DNA of 64,000 nucleotides. Origin: Sitta carolinensis. Taxonomy: Eukaryota; Chordata; Aves; Passeriformes; Sittidae. Location of the stretch: positions 130,625,125-130,689,124 of the forward strand of contig CM063284.1 of assembly GCA_032173965.1 (NCBI GenBank), read 5' to 3'. This document shows, piece after piece, positions 49,171-61,900 of the stretch (the first letter of the stretch is position 1; each line of letters starts with the position of its first letter). The translations under genes and the position numbers were made by a program. Under the pieces are notes generated by a model, which saw only the letters and a list, made by a program, of their open reading frames with translations, was not told the DNA's origin and did not search any database.

Positions 49171-52100
49171 CTGAAATAGAAGACAATATATTTAAACTTA
49201 CGTCAAGGTCCAGAAACATCTCAAGTCATTCCTAAAGACTATTTTTCTCATTCCTCCTCACATTTGACTAAACACTAACTTATCAAGAAAAAAACCCAAA
49301 AATATAAATCCAGCCTTACTTATCCTGAAAAGGTAAACTTTCTATCTGCCAAGTCTGCAATGACAAGTTCTCTACTGCAGCAACCACTAATTCCTAATGC
49401 CTCATCAACATTAGCAGGCAAAGTGATGCTTCCAGCTATGCCTTTAGAAACAGTGGGATTTTAGGCAGATACCCATAGGTACAAGATCCACTTAAATTAG
49501 TTCAGAGTCCAACAATACTACTCCAGATAATCTCTTTGAGTTTAACTTCTAACCAGCACTGTAAACTTGTATTTGATAGAACACCCTGACCATGTTTAAC
49601 ACTTATAAACGAAACTGCTGCTTGAAGAAATATGTGACCAATTATTCAATGCAGCAGTTACCTAAATATGATCCATGAGACAACAAGAAACAACCTCTGC
49701 TTATTCAGAGATGCATTAATACCTCTATACCCTCCTACAGTCAAAAGTTTAACAATAAAATTCCTCTCTGCTGGGTAATCTGGAGAAAGCCGAGGTAGAC
49801 AGTGATGCAAAGTCTGTGAATCAATTCACTCCCAAAAAATAAAATTTAGTTATATCTGATAAGGAAAAGGCAGTTTATTTTTTAAATTACAAGATGACAC
49901 CTGTTTTAATGTATGATTTCCCTCCAAATTATTCTTCCTTGGCACCTTCATGAATAAAAGCTTTGGCTCAAGATTTTCAGCAAGATTAAGAAATTAATCA
50001 GAAAAGCAGGAGATCTTATTTAAGAATTCCAAAGTTATTTACACTGTATTTCTTTATCTGACAGCTTAGAAGAAATATTTTTTCTGAACACAATGTGCTG
50101 TGATTCTGAGCTGCAGCTTAAGTTCCTGTCATCTTGAGAAAAATATAGTAATTTGTACTGAAAAACTGATTTTTAAACTGCAATCAAAAGTGTTTTCCAG
50201 AGTTATTCCATGAGATCCCGACTCATTTATTCACTCTAAAGAACATGTAAACATGTGTCTCCCCAGAGAATGAGAATCCCAGCCATCAGTCCTGGCAGTG
50301 CCATTTAAGACCTGCACCTTGGAGACACTCCGTGCACGTACCTCTTCATACTTCACCCACTGGTCTTTTGGAAGGATTTGATGTTTCAAGCTTAAGTCCA
50401 GCGCTCGCTTTATGCGAAATACTCTTTCATTGTACAGATGTTCTGGAAGTCTCTTCAATGCTTCTTTCACATCATCATCTTCATGCAATGTATCATCTCG
50501 CATTAACCCTGTACCAAGCAGAATTCACAGCATCACGGAATAAACGTTCTTCAGTAAGATTCAGGACTGACAAACTTCCAGTACAAAATTACAAAGAAAA
50601 ACCAAACCAATCCAGGGGAGCCACTAATTGCTCACAGAGAACACGCAATCCTAAATACTGACTTTCACAGGCTCTATTTATTTTTTTCACTCCTTTTCTT
50701 AACGAGGAATAAAGAAAACAGATATTTAATACAATGTGTTTCATACGTATAGAGAACAAAAACTTCTCTGGATGGAAGGGGTGAACTAATATGCATCTAA
50801 TTTCAAATTTGTTTAAGATGACTGTCCAGGTAAAGAGCTTTTGAGAGCTCTGAATCCATCAGTCAGACAGCCACAGATGAAATTCCTTCAGTACTAAAGA
50901 CTTTTTCTCTGAACTGCCCTGTTCATAATGACCGGATCTCTGCTGACTATATGAAGCTATGCTGGTGCATGAGTGCCAAATTAGAAGTTAAATCAGGGAG
51001 GAGAAACACCCAGCCTTCTCAAAACAAAAAAACACTTATACACCTTCTGTGGAACAAAGCATTCTTGAAAGTTAACCAACATTTCTGTAAGGTTCAGTAT
51101 TTACAAAATAGGACAAAATATTACTTCTGTAGCATTCCAAGATTATTACAACACACCTGCTGACTTATGGTTAAGGTTTTCATCTCATGACTGATTTGGC
51201 AGTAGTGTCTCAATAAAACAAAAATTTCTTTTGAGTCATGTATTCTTAAATTCAGCTTTGCAATTTATTTCAAAGGCACAGGGAGCACTGCTACTTTAAT
51301 CACTACAGTAAATTTGGTGCTTCTCTAATTTTTTACTCGCATTTCCAGAGACACAGCAGAAGTAATAATTCAACCAAAAGGCATTATCAAAGAGGAATTA
51401 AGCACTGCAGCTTTGGAGGAAGGATCTAAGATTACTAGTTTACATTTTTCTTGCAATTTTTTTCTAACTTCCCCAGGGCAGGTACGTTAACTTCCTTTAA
51501 AGAGATTTGCTTGTATTGTGTTGAGCAATAAACTGCAGCATCGGAATATTCAGATTCTTGTAATCCAAGAACTGTTCTGCCGTCTAAATAGTTGAAACAA
51601 ACTTAGTAACAACGCTGAATAAACTGAAGACAATACCCTTCAGGGACTCTCTTCTCCTCAAAGAAGCCCTGTTTAGAGAACTATTCCACCACTGTGCAGG
51701 CCAGAGTGACGCCAGCTGAAGTTATGGTGACACAAAGGGCAGAATAACTATAATCTTTCTTTGCACTTTGGATACTTTGCATAAGCGCTGCAGATAGGCT
51801 GACTACTATCAGTGGGAACCTCTCCAGCTTCAAGGGCAGTCTTTGGGTTAGAAGGCACTAGCCAGCAAAAGTGACTCGGTGGGGAAATGTAAATAATTGA
51901 GCTTTCAGGGCTGCTTTGTTAAAGTTTTTTCAACTACCCCAGCTTGGCCTTAGCTGTTATAAGCTAATTCACTGGAACATGAGCAAACACAGAAATCATA
52001 GAAATAATTGAAGCTATTTCCAACTTTTTTCGCTACAGAAGTAGTAGCTAATTTTGATCAAAAAGACTTATGCCAACTTGCACATATATATGCCAGCTGT

Positions 52101-53430
52101 GAACTGTAACTGGTTTGAGAACTGTTCCATTTGAAGTTTTAAAACTCAGTGAAACACTTACCAAGCTTGTTGAACCCAGCCGCATTGTAATACCACTTGC
52201 GAACTCTGTCTAACAGGCGACCACCTCCTGCAACTGAATGTGACCATCATCAGTTGCACAGCAAGGTAAAATTCAACATTTACACATTACTGTGGCAGTA
52301 CACGAATATCTGCAGGCCTCCAACACAAGCAGTAATGTAACACTGCATCAAGTTTAAATTTGACCATATGTGACTTGGCCTCTACTTCTCAGTATCCCAT
52401 AACTGACACCAAACAGGTAGAAGGACTGCTCATTACATATAAGAGTTTCACCCCTTTCACTGTAGTTGGATATTGGAATGCTTTAAGGCTTTAAGGAAAA
52501 ATGCTACCAATTCCTCATCAAAGACAGCAACAAAACTCTTAGACACCGTAACACTTACATGAGCCAAACCCATAGTGTCTACATAAAGCAAAACCATCAG
52601 GCTTTTCAAATAATGTATCTAAGTTCCTCGGCTTTCACTATGTGACTTCAAGCCCAGCATATTACTGTACTGTCAACCTTCGGTTCTCCTCTCCGCATAC
52701 TTGAATGCTATTCCTTTTTCAAGGAGCTGCCAAAGTCAACCATGAAATCCACACTAAAACCTCAAAAAACCAACCAAACAAAAAAAAATCAATCAGACAA
52801 ACCCCGAAAGCCTCCGCACCACATCTAGCACGTTCACCTTCCTTTAAATGTGGTTTGGGATGGCAGAGGTAACTTTTACATATAATCACCTCAACAAGGG
52901 GTCCAGAAGGCCACGAACGGCACGACACGGGCAATGCAGTGCGGGCGAGCTTTTTTTATGTGACTTTTAAGCCATTTGTCTTACCAAGTCACCCTCAAAA
53001 CACCCAAAGGAGCTCATTAGAGCACTCAGCAGGTTACTCAGTTACTCCTTCGTCCTTTAGGGCCACGCAAGGAATAACCTTAAACTAACTGTGCGCTGAG
53101 TCGGTATCCGCGCAGGACAGCAACCCCCAAGGCCTCCTGTAGTGGACCCGAGCACTCTCTACGCCCAGAAAGCTCAGGCATCGCAGCCAGCCTCCCTCCG
53201 CTGCCACGGGAGGGCCGGCGAGGAGACTGGCCCGGCGACTGCGGAACCGGCACTCGCTGTCCCCGTCAAGGGCACACGGTGCACACCGGCTCCCCCTCTC
53301 CCCGTCACGGCCCGCCTCCCTGCGCGGAGCGGGCCGGGCCGAGCCCAGCGCCGCAGGCGGGTCGGGGTCGGTGCCGGCCCCGCCGCCCCCCCAGCGCGCC
53401 CGCCGCCTCACCAGACGCCCTCGCCGCCAT
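49093..53430 (-). CDS. UQCRB: Cytochrome b-c1 complex subunit 7 (complex III, 14 kDa subunit), complete
   Basis: UQCRB (QCR7) is a nuclear-encoded, matrix-side subunit of ubiquinol-cytochrome c reductase that contacts cytochrome b and is needed for complex III assembly. Four exons, 53430-53412, 52233-52162, 50508-50342 and 49170-49093, join to 336 nt: 111 residues plus TAA, exactly the mammalian length. All introns are GT/AG. Conserved blocks seen are [49 protein letters not shown] and [13 protein letters not shown], ending WNKK. There is no cleavable presequence, as expected for this subunit. The start ATG has A at -3 and G at +4. The gene is compact (4.3 kb), with a CpG-island promoter and MTERF3 about 2.3 kb upstream on the same strand. 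A retrocopy is excluded by the introns. Confidence 0.97.
50342..50508 (-). CDS. UQCRB: UQCRB coding exon 3
   Basis: One hundred and sixty-seven bases encoding the core of the protein ([17 protein letters not shown] to WVKYEE). The acceptor is GGTACAG, with GG completing a split glycine codon; the donor is GAG|GTACGT. Confidence 0.96.
52162..52233 (-). CDS. UQCRB: UQCRB coding exon 2
   Basis: Seventy-two bases encoding the end of the variable N-terminus and the conserved [13 protein letters not shown] block; donor G|GTAAGT. The acceptor ATTCAG was preferred to a second in-frame acceptor TTGCAG six bases further on, because only the first gives 22 residues up to WYY as in the human protein. 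Confidence 0.93.
53412..53430 (-). CDS. UQCRB: UQCRB coding exon 1
   Basis: Nineteen coding bases, MAARAS plus the first base of codon 7, followed by donor G|GTGAGG. The ATG lies inside AACATGGCGGC. Confidence 0.93.
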
Positions 53431-53433
53431 GTT
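53423..53433 (-). promoter_or_regulatory. YY1-type motif overlapping the UQCRB start codon
   Basis: AACATGGCGGC fits AANATGGCGGC. Placement over the translation start just after the transcription start is a known arrangement for YY1-regulated housekeeping genes. Confidence 0.5.
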
Positions 53434-53480
53434 GACCTCGGCGCGGCGCGCGGCCTCCTGGGCAAGCGCGGGGCGGGGCG

Positions 53481-53490
53481 GCGCGTGCGC
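53481..53490 (-). promoter_or_regulatory. NRF-1 binding site
   Basis: The palindromic-type core GCGCAYGCGC is present exactly (Y is C), 51 bp upstream of the UQCRB start codon. Confidence 0.6.
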
Positions 53491-53700
53491 CCTGCCGGGA
53501 GGGCGGGCTGAGGGCACAGCGGAAACAACCGCAAAATCAACCCGAGCCCGGGAAAGCGCGGCGAGCGGCGCCGCGAGCGGGCCGCGGGGAAGCACAAACC
53601 GGGCCCTGCTGCTCGCGGACGGCGCCCGCCGGCGCACAGCCCGCTGCACGGGCCCAGCCGTGCTGCAGGAAGGCACCGCCGCCTCTGAAAGAAACAACCT

Positions 53701-55730
53701 GGAGGGTGGGGGAGCCCAGAAAGACGCGGTAGGCTACGCAGGGGGAATTTCAGAAAAGCTTTTTTTTTTTTTTTTTTTTTTCTCTCTCTTTTTTTTTAGT
53801 TTGTTTGTTTTACTTAGTTGTTTTGTTTTTTTTTTTTTTTTAATCGCAAAGCCACAAGGTTTTTGTCATGATCCCCAAGAAGTTCTTCGATCCTCTCTCC
53901 CCTTCCATTTTAGCACTCCCATTAAATGTTTTGCTTCCATTCTTGGACAGTGGTTCGGGAAGCTCTTTCGGCAGAGGATCGTGCTTTTAACACTTCAAAG
54001 AAACTGCTCTGGCAGCAATCATTTCTACATTTAAAAATATGAAAGGAAGTTAAAGCTCAAAGTCTGAGACATTAAAATATGCACACTCTGTAATATGATT
54101 TCTGTCAAATAGTTTGTCACATGGTAATAAGGCTAGTGGAGCAAATCTGCAGCAGTTAAACCTTATGAACCCACATACTTTCTATTAACATTTTAACTAT
54201 AAACATTTTTTACAACATTGTTTAAAAAGTACAATTTTTAATTAGCATTTATTACAGTCAAATATCTAAAAAATATCCGCTGGATACTTCTGTTTAACAG
54301 TAGGAAATTGGGGAAAGTGCTTAGTCATCACAGTTCAGTCACCATGAAATTTGCTACATATCTCCACCAAGAACAGTCTATTTAATAGAGTATTTCAAGC
54401 AATTGCACCAGGCCAATGGAACAGGAAACATGAGAAAAAAGACAAAAGAGATCATCTCAGATATATATTCCAGACAATGAAGGTGGCTTTTCAGTGTGTT
54501 TCAAGCACTTCTTTTCCAGATTGTTAATTTGAATGAATAAGAATTTATCCAGTCATAATAGAGATCACTACTATTCTCATTCTTTAAATCCCTTTAACCT
54601 TACTTTATTTCCCACCTATTAGTAGAATTTAACCTTTTGAATTTTAATTTGCTGTTTGCATAAAAATTGCTATTGTTAGCTTCAACAATGAGGTTTTAAA
54701 ACCCTGAGGCTTTTTCATTAAATAAACTTAAATCCAAATTAAAACATCTGTCTTGCAGATTTCCTGAGCTGTTTTTAATGAAGGAATGGAAAGTTCTAAA
54801 CAATATCAGACAGTTTGCTTGTGGATTTAGGCAACTTTTTCATTTTTCCCAAATTCACTGTGAAGCATTTGATAATTCCATATTAACATACTTTGTTTAA
54901 TGATAAGATTAAGTATTTTCAATACTCCCATGATGCCAAATGTCAGCATTTACTTCAGCTTTTATAACTGACCAACTCGTATCACGTTAATATATACTTA
55001 CAGTCTCTTTTCATATGGTTACTTGTATATTAAAGCCACACAAGTCTTATTGGTATGGGGAAAAAAAAAAACTAACAAGGGGAAGAGAAAAGTAACTAAA
55101 ATAAAGTTCTTCTAGATTTCAGGGACAATAACAGCTTTCTTTCTTTTTATAACTTGCCTAAATTCAGTTTGCTGGTTTGGGGTTTTTTTTGACATTTCTA
55201 AGCAGCTTTTAGGATAGTAATTTTAGGACAGTAAACAGCTTCACAAAGAAACACCTTTGTAACCTACTGAAAGAATGCCTTTTTGTGTGAGGAAGTTCAC
55301 ATTATTAATGGTGTGATTCTTTCTACCATACAAGGAAAATAATAATATTGTTGGCTCACGCAGGTAAACACACCACCACCAGCACACTGTTTTGCTATTC
55401 TAACTTTTGTGGAAGAAGATGAAAGGAGAAGACAACAGAGGGCAAGACAGCGAATAAACCACTGGCCAGTTTCCCAACTCCCCAAGTTCTGCCATTATCA
55501 AAAGAAAAAAAGAATTGGTATTTCCCTTTCTGTTAGTGTGCTGCATCATTCACTCTGAATTAGTGATTAATTACAAGGCTTGCATTAGTAGCAATCAATA
55601 AATTGGCTCAATCCACTTCTGAAATACATTTTTAGGTTACTATAAGTATTTCTGTGAGCCTTTAAATCCTACACACTTCATAAACAATGACTTCCTAAAC
55701 CAGTAATTAAAGAGACCTTAAAGGGAAGTA
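53701..55730. other. Short intergenic gap between UQCRB and MTERF3
   Basis: It begins with a T-rich simple tract (53760-53842: T22, CT repeats, TTTG units, T17), then AT-rich DNA with no recognisable gene, exon or repeat. Confidence 0.6.
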
Positions 55731-55745
55731 GTTTTATAAAGTATG

Positions 55746-55751
55746 TTTATT
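55746..55751 (-). other. MTERF3: MTERF3 polyadenylation signal
   Basis: AATAAA on the minus strand about 40 nt after the stop codon. It implies a very short 3' UTR ending near 55725. Further distal signals are possible. Confidence 0.6.
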
Positions 55752-55790
55752 TTGTAACTTAATTCTATAACTTTTTACATGTGTTACTAA

Positions 55791-55985
55791 TTAAAGTGTT
55801 TTTAAGAAATTTTCAAAGTCCTGCATAGATGCTTTGGCAATCTCTGTACAAAACACCTTATCAGGCAAGGATACCAGCTGATCCAGAGAGATGTAGCTGG
55901 GTTGTGCTGGGTCATACTGAGCTCTTCCCAAGAATGCAAGAAACATATGTCTCTCTTTGATTCGTAACAGCTTTGAGTTGAAAAC
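55791..55985 (-). CDS. MTERF3: MTERF3 terminal coding exon
   Basis: Sixty-four codons and TAA (55793-55791): [15 protein letters not shown], then [20 protein letters not shown], ending ENFLKTL. The acceptor is TTTCTTAG. Confidence 0.96.
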   Translation of the reverse strand, partial: VFNSKLLRIKERHMFLAFLGRAQYDPAQPSYISLDQLVSLPDKVFCTEIAKASMQDFENFLKTL

Positions 55986-58900
55986 CTAAGAAAGAAAAAA
56001 AGGGAAGAATTTTTTAGGTTGTCTAAATTCAGACCCCAAGGCATCAAAAATAAGAGCCTTTTTTAGATAAAATTAAGATCTAGGAAGCAAACAAATCATA
56101 TGCTTATTTTCCTTTAATTTATGTCAAGCACTGGGTAGGTTATGTTTATATATAAATTATCTAAACTCTAAATAAATACTTCAATACAATATGCTGACAT
56201 ACACACAACAGAAAACAGATACAAAAACCCTAATGTGCACGAGAGTTGCTTCTATATAACAATTATATTACTTTTGTATAATCACAGCCAAGAAAGTTGA
56301 GATACTCAGTAACGGGGAGCACTTTCCTTGTAGCATCAGACAGAATCAAGGAAGTTACAAGGAAGAAATGAAGAGGTGACCATATGGCATAAGGCAATCA
56401 ACAAACTGGCACAGTGGCAAGGGCAAAAGTGAGTGGATGGGACTCCTGTCATCACAACATGGCCAAAAGTCACAGTGTGGTGGTTCAAAACAATCATTTG
56501 TCTTCCACTGCACAGCAATGCCTACCTTTGAAGGTACCTGCCACAAAAAAGAAAATCTATACAAAGATGAGAACAATGGTAAGGGAAACACAAAAGAAAC
56601 CAGCAGGGCATTTAAAAAGAGAGGGAAGTGGGAAAGATGAGATGCACAGTTAAGTCGTAAAAGCAAAGATCTAAGTTCATTCCTGAGCAGTACAACTGAA
56701 TAAAGAGATGCTACAGAGGAGATAATGATGAAAATATGAATGCTACAGGAAGCAGAGATTTTACGAAAAGAGACTACATTGATGGAATACCATAAGGATG
56801 CAAACTAATTTGAACAAGGAGGGAAAAACAAAACTACTGTTCCTCCTCTGCCTTCCTTGAATTTTAAGAGGGAGTCTGAATACAGGAGAAAAAAAAAACA
56901 AAATACTTAACCACCATTTGTGGAGATAGCTGACAGAAACAATGGTTACAAGAGCAGCTGTAACATCAGAGAGAATTTGACAAAAAAAAAAAAATCCTGT
57001 ATACTTCCTATTTTCAACATTACTGTCATTCAGGATAGAAGTAAGTACAGATGGAAATAAATATGCATTTGTGAATGCAGAAGATCAAGGCCCAACCACA
57101 GACTGATGTGCACTACCTGTATCCTGAAACTCACAGTTTTGGAGGATGAAAGAGAAGAACAGCAAAGAGAGGGAGAGACTGTGCCAAGAAAAAGGAACAG
57201 AGGAAACTCCACTTACCCTACCAAACAAAGAGAAGAAGAACAACCACTATAAAGCCAACAACAAGACAAATGAGAAGAAGTGAGCAAAACTTGTAGTCAC
57301 AGATCAAAGAGGGCAAAGTGACACAGATGAGCATTAGAACAACCATTCTTGTTAAGTAGAGATATATTAAACAGCAAGATAACCAAAATCCTAAGGAGTA
57401 GTTTTATTCCCCCATATGATTTTGGCTTTCTAGCCAATTAGATTCTCTACTAGACTTGCTTTAGAAAAAGAATTACTGCTGTTCAGAAGCTGTAATTTGT
57501 GCTTTCATTTTTACCTTGTAAGAAGACAATGCAACAGAATGTCAGCATTGAATGAAGTAACTAACACTTTCAGCTCTTTATTTGTGAGGAAATAGCAGTA
57601 ATGAGGAGGTAGAAAAAAAACCCCAAAACAGTAATCAGGAACTAATCTATTTTCAATCCTGTGGTATTTTAGCAATTGCTGCAGCAATAAGACCAATGAG
57701 AATCTGATTGACTAATGAACAACTAAGAACTTTTAACTTCATACTGTATTTTCAGATCATAACATTTCTAAAGCTTATTTTTTAAGAAGATAAACCTGAA
57801 AGAAATGTTGATATTTATATATATAATGTTATCTAATGAACAGATCTTCTGCATAATCTGTCTTCTCTTGTGTCTCTTAGGAAAGACTTCAGGACAAGCA
57901 AATCCTTAAGCAGGCAGTAATCTCTCTTGCATGAATATGGAAGAGATGAGCATGACTATGTCTGTTGAAAACCTTAAAATTCCCAAGAGTGCGGGTAGTA
58001 ATATCACATGTGCTAAGGGAAAAAAAGCAGCAGTTCCACACTGAAATCCTTAATAGTTTCTGGATTGCTAATAAAAGTGATCCCCATTAGAGTAAAAGCC
58101 ACAGTCTAGCTGAAGAATTCACTTATGTTCTGCAGAGAGCAAGGCTCCACCTTCAGCACATTAGTGGAATGGCTGTGACAGGAGCATCTACAATTTATTC
58201 CCAGATTAACAGCTCACCTGAGGAAAGCGAGTAAGCATGTGGTGGGGAATGCCCATTATGTTGTGTAAGTAGTCAAATGTCTGTCTGAGTCTCTTTTTAC
58301 TTGCAGTTAAAATCTTGGGAGTTTTATACACTATCTCTTGAATTTCATTACGTTGAAAACCAAATTCAATTTGACAAACCTGAAAAAGAATACAATTTTA
58401 TCTTCACAAGTCAGCTACAGCAAACTTAGCTTATTTTAATGTGCTACTGAAATAAACTAATGCAAAATTCTTCTATCCTTTTTCACACAGCAACAAGAAT
58501 ACAAACCAGAAAGATATCTGCCACTTCTCAAGTCAGACAATGCAAATTATTTATCATTCTAGATTAAAGTGTAATTTGTTTCTAGAATATACCCAAAATA
58601 AAGATGACTTCTGTGAATGTTACGTATTTTTCAGCTTGTCTGAGATATGAACAAAAAAATACATGTCTCCATATGTATGGCAGTTACAAGCATAAAAATT
58701 CTCCCCTAAGAGTGCTTTATCATTTTCAATACCAAGCTGTCAAGAGACTTTCTTCCTGTGGACTCGGCTTCCTGTTGAGCTCTGTAGAACACAGCAATCA
58801 AATCGCTAGCACCTGCTTTTGCTAATATGTTACCTCTTTTGCTAAGGTATCAGAGTCACATTTTTATAATAGGGATTATATTTTCTATAGTCTTCAACTT

Positions 58901-61900
58901 AAGAGTGCTGAACCTAAAAAGATGTGTAGAATATGCAGTGTATTGAATTTATTCAATAAAGTCTAAAGTAAGATGTCTTTTTCAGAGACTGCCTTGACTT
59001 CAATTATGATTTCCCAAAAGGAAAACAAAACACATTTTTTCAATAAAATCATGAGCACTCCTCCCAAAGTGCAGAATGACAAGCAATTCATTGAGTTGTT
59101 GAGAAAGAATTCAGCATACAAGAGTGTTTGTTAACTCAGTCATTTCTTCTATCCTCCAGTGACACTTAAAAGCAGCTTGTTTTCAGTCATGAAGTGGGTG
59201 TGCTTGCCAGTTAACATAACCAGACTTTCCTATCAAACTAAGGTACTTCAACTGGCAAGAAGGTGGTGTTTGTGGTTGCCCAGTTTGATGTGTCAAGACT
59301 GCAGCTCTTCTTCTGAGCTGTTTGTCAAATATAAAGGGAAGGCATTAGAATCTGGGTTTTGAATTTACCTTAGGACTTCCAAATCCTTACAAGAAACTGT
59401 TTCTAGAAGCAACTGCAATCAGGTCTTTCAACTCATCATTTTAACTTTTTTGCCTTTATAAATATTTGTGTACCACACAAAATACTAATCAACTAAGACA
59501 AGTTGATTCAAGTATGAAAATAAGTGTTTGCACATGAGTGGTATCTTCCATGGACCTGAGTTAGCAGGGGTAACTTCCTGCATCAAGATAAACAACTGGA
59601 GTTAAGACCCCATGTTAAATTACTGCAGATAGAAAGCCAGGCCCACTGTAGTGGTAATTGTGGCAAGAACCTTGAGCTTTTATCTTCTACTCTGTGACAT
59701 GGAAGAGCTCCCTCGACATGATCGGTGAGCTCAAGTGTAAGTTGCTTTGACTGCACTCAGTCTGACAGCAAACATTTAATATTCAATAACTCTCTAGACC
59801 ACACATGCCAATATCCTTGTGTAAGCATTAGCAATACTCAACAAAATATGTATTATTCCTACAATAGGCAGTGGTAATGCAAGCTTTCAGGTTTTAGCCT
59901 GTCAATGACTCTCTAATTGTGCTTGAAGAAACCCTCAGAGGATGGACTAAGCCATCCTTCAGCACATTAAGTCCATGACTGGTATCTTAGGACAACCAAT
60001 ATCAGCTACTGTACTTGTTTTTAAATAACAGCCCATTCAGAATAAGGGCTACAACATGACCACTTCTGAACTGTTGGTATATGATTTCACTTTCCAAATA
60101 CTTTTCTCCCACCAACAGTTTAGGACATACAGGTCAGGACACAGATTCTGACTCCAATCTCCTGAAAAGCTTGAGCATTTAAGAACTTGTAGATTCTAGC
60201 AGTGAGGACCTAAAACTCCTCACTTTCTTTCTCTCACACATTTTAAAAATAGAGGTGCTACACTGCAGTTTTTGGTAGATAAACAAGATAGCCACATAGA
60301 ACTAAAGATCTTAAAAATACATTCATTATAATAATGGCTCCCTAGCCTGTGGAAACAATGTGTGTTAAAAAGAAAGCACTATTAATTAGAACAGTCTGCT
60401 ACTTTCCAGTCTCCTCCCTTACCACACACACATTTCAGATTGCAAGATTTCTAGTGTTGAATAGTTTCAGAGCAGCGAGCCTGTCTGAAAATTATACATT
60501 TTGATTCATAGTTATTTGTTATAGGATAATGGAATTTCACAAATTGTTACACTACATCATGCTGTTTGGCCTCGATGGCTTTACAGCACAGTAATTAAAC
60601 CAATACATAGTTACATTTTCAAAAGGAAAAGGAATCCCTATAGGTTTGAAGTTATTTACCCAACAGTTGTTAATAACGACCATCTGCTATCAGACAATAG
60701 GTGTCAAATGCACATTTTGGCAGGCTAGTTACCTGCCAGGAGAAAAATAATCAACTGCACATTTCTTGCTCCCAAATACTTAAGGACCATCCAAGTTAGC
60801 AAAAAAACATAGTAATTAAGGGGGAAAAAAAGACTAAGTATTTTTGTACTCATTAAAAAATGGGTAACCATTTATGTCATCATATAGCAACTTTTGGCTG
60901 AAAGGCGCTACATCAGAGTAGAAGACAGAATAAGAGAACACTCCATGTATTGGGAAAGCCTGCACGCTACAGAGGAAAACACATTGTTTAACTGTTATTT
61001 TATACCACCACTATAATTATTTCATTAATTTTTTTCCGTACACAATCCCCTACAGGAATTTTATCTTCTGACAACTCTTAAACTATGTAGATATACAATA
61101 CACTTCTAATATCTATTCATAAGCTCACCTGAAGATTTTCTTTTACAGGCTCTAATTTGCCAGTCAGTAGCCTTGGAAGACGAATTACCAGATCCTTTGT
61201 CTACAATCAGAAAAACCATATAAATTAAAGAGTTTTACTGAAGATTCTTTGTAAATTTGTCCATGAAAGAAAGAGCCTATATAAACTGTTCTTTTGCATT
61301 TCAATTTGTATTTCATTTTATCTGTACAGCAAAGGTGAATTTGCATGAAGCAGCAGTATATTAAGATGCAAAGCATTATTCAAATATGTTCCTTTGGAAA
61401 ACAAACAAACAAAAAAATAAACAAACAAGAAAAAGCAGACAAGAAGAGGGAGTAAAAGCACACATCAAAAGGAGAAAGTATGCTAAAGTGCCAAATTTCT
61501 CTCAGCCCTCAAGTCGCTTCTTCCCATCTTTTTTAAAAAAGGTAAACAATACATTGCCCAATGGAGGCTATAAAAGGATTTTTCTGTGGCAGGAGTGCTA
61601 ACTTCAGAATCTGGTTAGACCACAGCCTAACAGCACTACAAGAAATTACTCCACATTCCCTAAAGTGTCTGATTTCCCTTTATCCACTCTGAGTACAAGG
61701 TAGTGACTAAACCCTTTTCCGAGGAGATCTTCTCACCTCAAACATGGAAAGGCTAGCAACAGGGCACTGTAGCAGCTATGACTGTTCAACTAATATAAGA
61801 ACCCCAGATTCCACTTGGAATTTGTCATTCATTGCAATCCCCACCTACTGCAGAACACGACTGACAGTGCCCACTAACTCCAGGCAAGTCCAGCTTCTAC

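Larger units (their letters stand above)
53180..53700 (-). promoter_or_regulatory. UQCRB: UQCRB CpG-island promoter
   Basis: A CpG-dense island spanning the first exon, with a GC box (gggcggggcgg, about 53471-53481) and no TATA box. Directly upstream of the ATG is GCGCACGCGC in sense orientation (53490-53481), an exact NRF-1 core. AACATGGCGGC at 53433-53423 fits YY1. Both factors are known regulators of nuclear respiratory-chain genes, so coordinated respiratory control is a reasonable inference. Confidence 0.65.

Noticed and set aside
52162..52227. UQCRB exon 2 starting at the downstream acceptor
   Set aside because: In frame, but it gives an N-terminus two residues shorter than the family; kept as a possible minor isoform.
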